Shown here piece after piece: positions 5,888 through 7,637 of a stretch of DNA of 7,637 nt. How positions within the stretch are numbered: position 1 is the stretch's first letter; every line of letters starts with the position of its first letter. Origin of the DNA: Lentisphaeria bacterium (GTDB lineage Bacteria > Verrucomicrobiota > Lentisphaeria > JABSQK01 > UBA12247). The position numbers and the translations under genes were made by a program. The notes under the pieces were generated by a model, which was not told the DNA's origin, made no database searches, and worked only from the letters and a program-made list of their open reading frames with translations. The stretch spans positions 1 to 7,637 of the forward strand of contig DMTJ01000269.1 in the NCBI GenBank assembly GCA_003477185.1, given 5' to 3'.

Positions 5888-6613
5888 TCAGGAAGATTCG
5901 CCGTCCACCATGGTGGCCTGGCTGAAGTCGCCGTCGAAGATGCGCTCGAGGCCGTCTTCACGATGGAAGTTGAAGACGATAATGGGGATGCTATTCTCCA
6001 TGCAGAGCGTGAAGGCAGTCATGTCCATGACGCGCAACTGGCGACTGATGGCTTGCTCGTAGGTGATGTGCGAGTAGCGCTCAGCATCAGGATTGGTAAC
6101 TGGGTCAGCGCTGTAGACGCCGTCTACCTTGGTGGCCTTGAGTACGACATCGGCACCGATCTCGCTGGCCCGCAAAGCGGCCGTGGTATCGGTGGTGAAG
6201 TACGGGTTGCCGATGCCGGCTGCGAAGATGACGACGCGGCCCTTCTCGAGGTGACCGTTGGCAACGCCGCGAATGTAGGGCTCTGCAATCTTGTCCATGG
6301 GGATGGCGGTCTGCACCCGGGTAGGCACGCCAATGGCCTCAAGGGCATCCTGCAAGGCGAGTGCGTTGATCACGGTCGCGAGCATGCCCATGTGATCCGC
6401 AGTGACGCGGTCCATGCCCTTGCGGGATGCGGCCATGCCACGAAAGATATTGCCACCCCCAATGACGAGGGCTACTTGAACACCGCGATCCGCCGCGTAC
6501 TTCACTTCGACAGCAAGTTTACAGGTGGCCGCAGGGTCAACGCCACCAGCCTCACCTTGCAGCGCTTCACCGCTGAGCTTAAGAAGAATACGGCGGCAGT
6601 TCGCGACATTCAT
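5888..6613 (-). CDS. pyrH: UMP kinase (uridylate kinase)
   Basis: The product has 241 residues, the usual length, from ATG 6613-6611. A good ribosome binding site, GGAAGG on the minus strand (6623-6628, inside the end of tsf), lies nine bases before it. The enzyme phosphorylates UMP to UDP with ATP in the cytoplasm, feeding all pyrimidine nucleotide synthesis; bacterial PyrH is a hexameric amino-acid-kinase-fold protein, usually activated by GTP and inhibited by UTP. Motifs in order are the N-terminal phosphate-binding [11 protein letters not shown] (10-20), GGGNIFRG (52-59), [19 protein letters not shown] (73-91), [17 protein letters not shown] (133-149), and [13 protein letters not shown] (159-171). 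The rpsB-tsf-pyrH order is widely conserved. frr often follows pyrH, but here a cysteine desulfurase does. An in-frame extension upstream to 6754 is only the overlap with tsf. Confidence 0.97.
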   Translation of the reverse strand: MNVANCRRILLKLSGEALQGEAGGVDPAATCKLAVEVKYAADRGVQVALVIGGGNIFRGMAASRKGMDRVTADHMGMLATVINALALQDALEAIGVPTRVQTAIPMDKIAEPYIRGVANGHLEKGRVVIFAAGIGNPYFTTDTTAALRASEIGADVVLKATKVDGVYSADPVTNPDAERYSHITYEQAISRQLRVMDMTAFTLCMENSIPIIVFNFHREDGLERIFDGDFSQATMVDGESS

Positions 6614-6618
6614 AGTTT

Positions 6619-7425
6619 CTAGCCTTCCAGTTCTTCGCCGACGGACCAGCGAATGAAGCGCTTGATGGTTACGCCCTTGAGTGCTTTCTCGACGGAAGAC
6701 TTGTCTTCTGCGTGGATCCAAGGCTGCTTGGTGAGGCAGACTTCGGTGTACCACTTGCTGATCTTGCCGATCAGGATCTTGTCGATGATGTTCGCAGGCT
6801 TGTTGGCCAAATCAGGCTGGGCTGCGGCAATCTCTTTTTCCTTCGCAATCAACTCGGCTGGGACGTCGGCCGGTGTGATATAGGTCGGGTTGGAAGCTGC
6901 GATCTGCATTCCGAGTTGTCGCCCGGTTTCTTCGTTGAGGCCAGTGCCCTCCACGACTACGCCAATGCGCCCACCATGGGAATAGGTGCCTGCACTGTCC
7001 GTATTCCAACGTGCAACTCGGCGAATCTGGATGTTCTCACCGACGTTGGTGACAAGAGCGCCAATGCGCTCGGTCTCGGCAGCACGTACGGCCTCGCCAA
7101 TCTCACCGTCTTCGCTATGGTCCGAGACGATTCGGTCAAGCAACGCTTGGCAATAGTCTACAAAACGCTCGTTCTTGGCGACAAAATCAGTCTCGCAGAG
7201 CACTTCTGCAGCTACGGAAACTCCGTCAGCGCTGCGAAGTACGATCGTACCTTCCGTGGTGGCCCGGTCTGCTTTCTTGGCAGCCTTGGCGATCCCGGCT
7301 TTGCGGAGATTCTCGATCGCGAGCTCAAAGTCGCCGTCTGCGGCGGTGAGAGCTTTCTTACAGTCCATCATTCCAGCCCCGGTCTTGTCCCGGAGCTGTT
7401 TTACCTGTGCGGCGGTAATAGCCAT
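6619..7425 (-). CDS. tsf: translation elongation factor Ts (EF-Ts)
   Basis: EF-Ts is the guanine-nucleotide exchange factor that releases GDP from EF-Tu. The product has 268 residues from ATG 7425-7423; AGAGGAA on the minus strand (7434-7440) is a well-placed ribosome binding site eight bases away, which favours this ATG over the in-frame TTG six bases upstream. Residues 1-45 are the UBA-like domain with the signature [16 protein letters not shown] (11-26). [11 protein letters not shown] (78-88) contains Asp80 and Phe81, the EF-Tu-contacting residues at the same numbers as in E. coli. [10 protein letters not shown] (150-159) starts the dimerisation core, and KPANIIDKI with the C-terminal module EVCLTKQPW and [13 protein letters not shown] completes a full-length bacterial form. 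The stop is five bases from pyrH. Between this gene and rpsB lies a strong hairpin with a T-tract, so tsf expression probably depends on readthrough from rpsB or on an unseen promoter. Confidence 0.98.
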   Translation of the reverse strand: MAITAAQVKQLRDKTGAGMMDCKKALTAADGDFELAIENLRKAGIAKAAKKADRATTEGTIVLRSADGVSVAAEVLCETDFVAKNERFVDYCQALLDRIVSDHSEDGEIGEAVRAAETERIGALVTNVGENIQIRRVARWNTDSAGTYSHGGRIGVVVEGTGLNEETGRQLGMQIAASNPTYITPADVPAELIAKEKEIAAAQPDLANKPANIIDKILIGKISKWYTEVCLTKQPWIHAEDKSSVEKALKGVTIKRFIRWSVGEELEG

Positions 7426-7467
7426 GGTCAATATTCCTCTTCTTGGGTAGTTCGCAGGCGTGTATAT

Positions 7468-7502
7468 AAAATCACCCGACGCGGGTCCCGCGGCGGGTGA
7501 TT
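7468..7502 (-). terminator. intrinsic terminator or attenuator between rpsB and tsf
   Basis: On the minus strand AATCACCCG pairs with CGGGTGATT (9 bp). Inside it, after one C/T mismatch, CGCGGG pairs with CCCGCG around a single A, so a few inner pairs would open to make a loop. TTTTATATA follows directly. It starts 26 bases after the rpsB stop and ends about 42 bases before the tsf start. This resembles a Rho-independent terminator that lets part of transcription through, which would set rpsB above tsf-pyrH. The imperfect T-tract suggests partial termination. Confidence 0.75.
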
Positions 7503-7528
7503 CATCGAAATCGTATACGCAGTGCGGT

Positions 7529-7637
7529 TTACGCTTCGGGTTTTTCGGCCGGGGCCTCAGCTTCGTCTTTGCTCTTGGCAGCAGCAGGTTTTTCAGCAGG
7601 AGCAGCCTTCTTGGCAGCAGGCTTTTTAGCAGCAGGC
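7529..7637 (-). CDS. rpsB: ribosomal protein S2, C-terminal tail only
   Basis: Only the last 35 residues and the TAA (7531-7529) are inside the window. The visible tail consists almost entirely of Ala, Lys, Pro and Glu, with repeated PAAKK and AEKP units. The S2 domain itself is not visible; the identification rests on the position just upstream of tsf and pyrH, the conserved rpsB-tsf-pyrH order. Such a low-complexity extension is absent from E. coli S2 but, as I recall, occurs in S2 of some Verrucomicrobiota. It is probably unstructured, positively charged in its first half and more acidic at the end (SKDEAEAPAEKPEA). Its role is unknown; it may contact rRNA. A different Lys/Ala-rich protein at this spot cannot be fully excluded. 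Confidence 0.8.
   Translation of the reverse strand, partial: PAAKKPAAKKAAPAEKPAAAKSKDEAEAPAEKPEA

Noticed and set aside
5905..5916. Perfect 12-base palindrome CCACCATGGTGG at the end of pyrH
   Set aside because: It encodes ordinary residues of the UMP kinase C-terminus and occurs once; a single 12-base palindrome is expected by chance in a window this size.
5486..6622. Long plus-strand open frame of 378 codons opposite pyrH and the desulfurase
   Set aside because: It overlaps two genes with intact family motifs on the other strand, crosses their junction, and shows no recognisable domain; it is an antisense shadow of G+C-rich coding DNA.
6712..7500. Plus-strand open frame of 262 codons opposite tsf
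   Set aside because: It lies opposite a complete EF-Ts gene and continues into the intergenic terminator; no protein features support it.

Overview
The window looks like chromosomal DNA of a bacterium with moderately high G+C. It carries a conserved housekeeping operon on the minus strand, a large membrane-protein gene on the plus strand, and a small accessory segment between them. My best guess at the lineage is Verrucomicrobiota (an Opitutae-like relative). This rests on an Ala/Lys/Pro-rich tail on ribosomal protein S2 and on the repeat style of the secreted protein at 2694-3770. It is inference from memory of the families, not a search result.

Layout. Positions 1-2418 (+) hold most of an FtsX/YbbP-type ABC transporter permease whose first residues lie outside the window. 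Positions 2429-4762 are an accessory segment. It contains a broken gene for a secreted coiled-coil plus beta-sandwich protein, split by an in-frame amber codon right after its signal peptide. It also contains a 424-base non-coding stretch and a two-gene toxin-antitoxin-like module with a RelE/ParE-type second gene. From 7637 down to 4768 (-) run rpsB (only its C-terminal tail), tsf, pyrH and a PLP-dependent cysteine desulfurase. tsf, pyrH and the desulfurase are separated by only 4-5 bases; a strong hairpin with a T-tract lies between rpsB and tsf. The first three genes serve translation (S2, EF-Ts) and pyrimidine nucleotide supply (UMP kinase). The desulfurase, a sulfur donor for Fe-S clusters or tRNA thiolation, has joined the end of the operon.

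Three structural signals deserve attention. (1) A perfect 14-base direct repeat, GTAGCTCAGTAGTC, sits exactly at the 3' ends of the permease and of the desulfurase, each copy carrying that gene's stop codon, and so brackets the accessory segment. The simplest reading is that the two genes once converged tail-to-tail with a single copy and that about 2.3 kb was inserted with duplication of the site. (2) A short palindrome, TGCGGANTCCGCA, and one-mismatch variants occur at least seven times, mostly inside coding sequence and four times in the desulfurase gene. (3) A perfect 14-bp inverted repeat lies just inside the start of the toxin-like gene.

Limits: no searches or folding programs were run. 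Family calls for the permease, EF-Ts, UMP kinase and desulfurase are firm. Those for the toxin-antitoxin pair and the secreted protein are moderate to weak.
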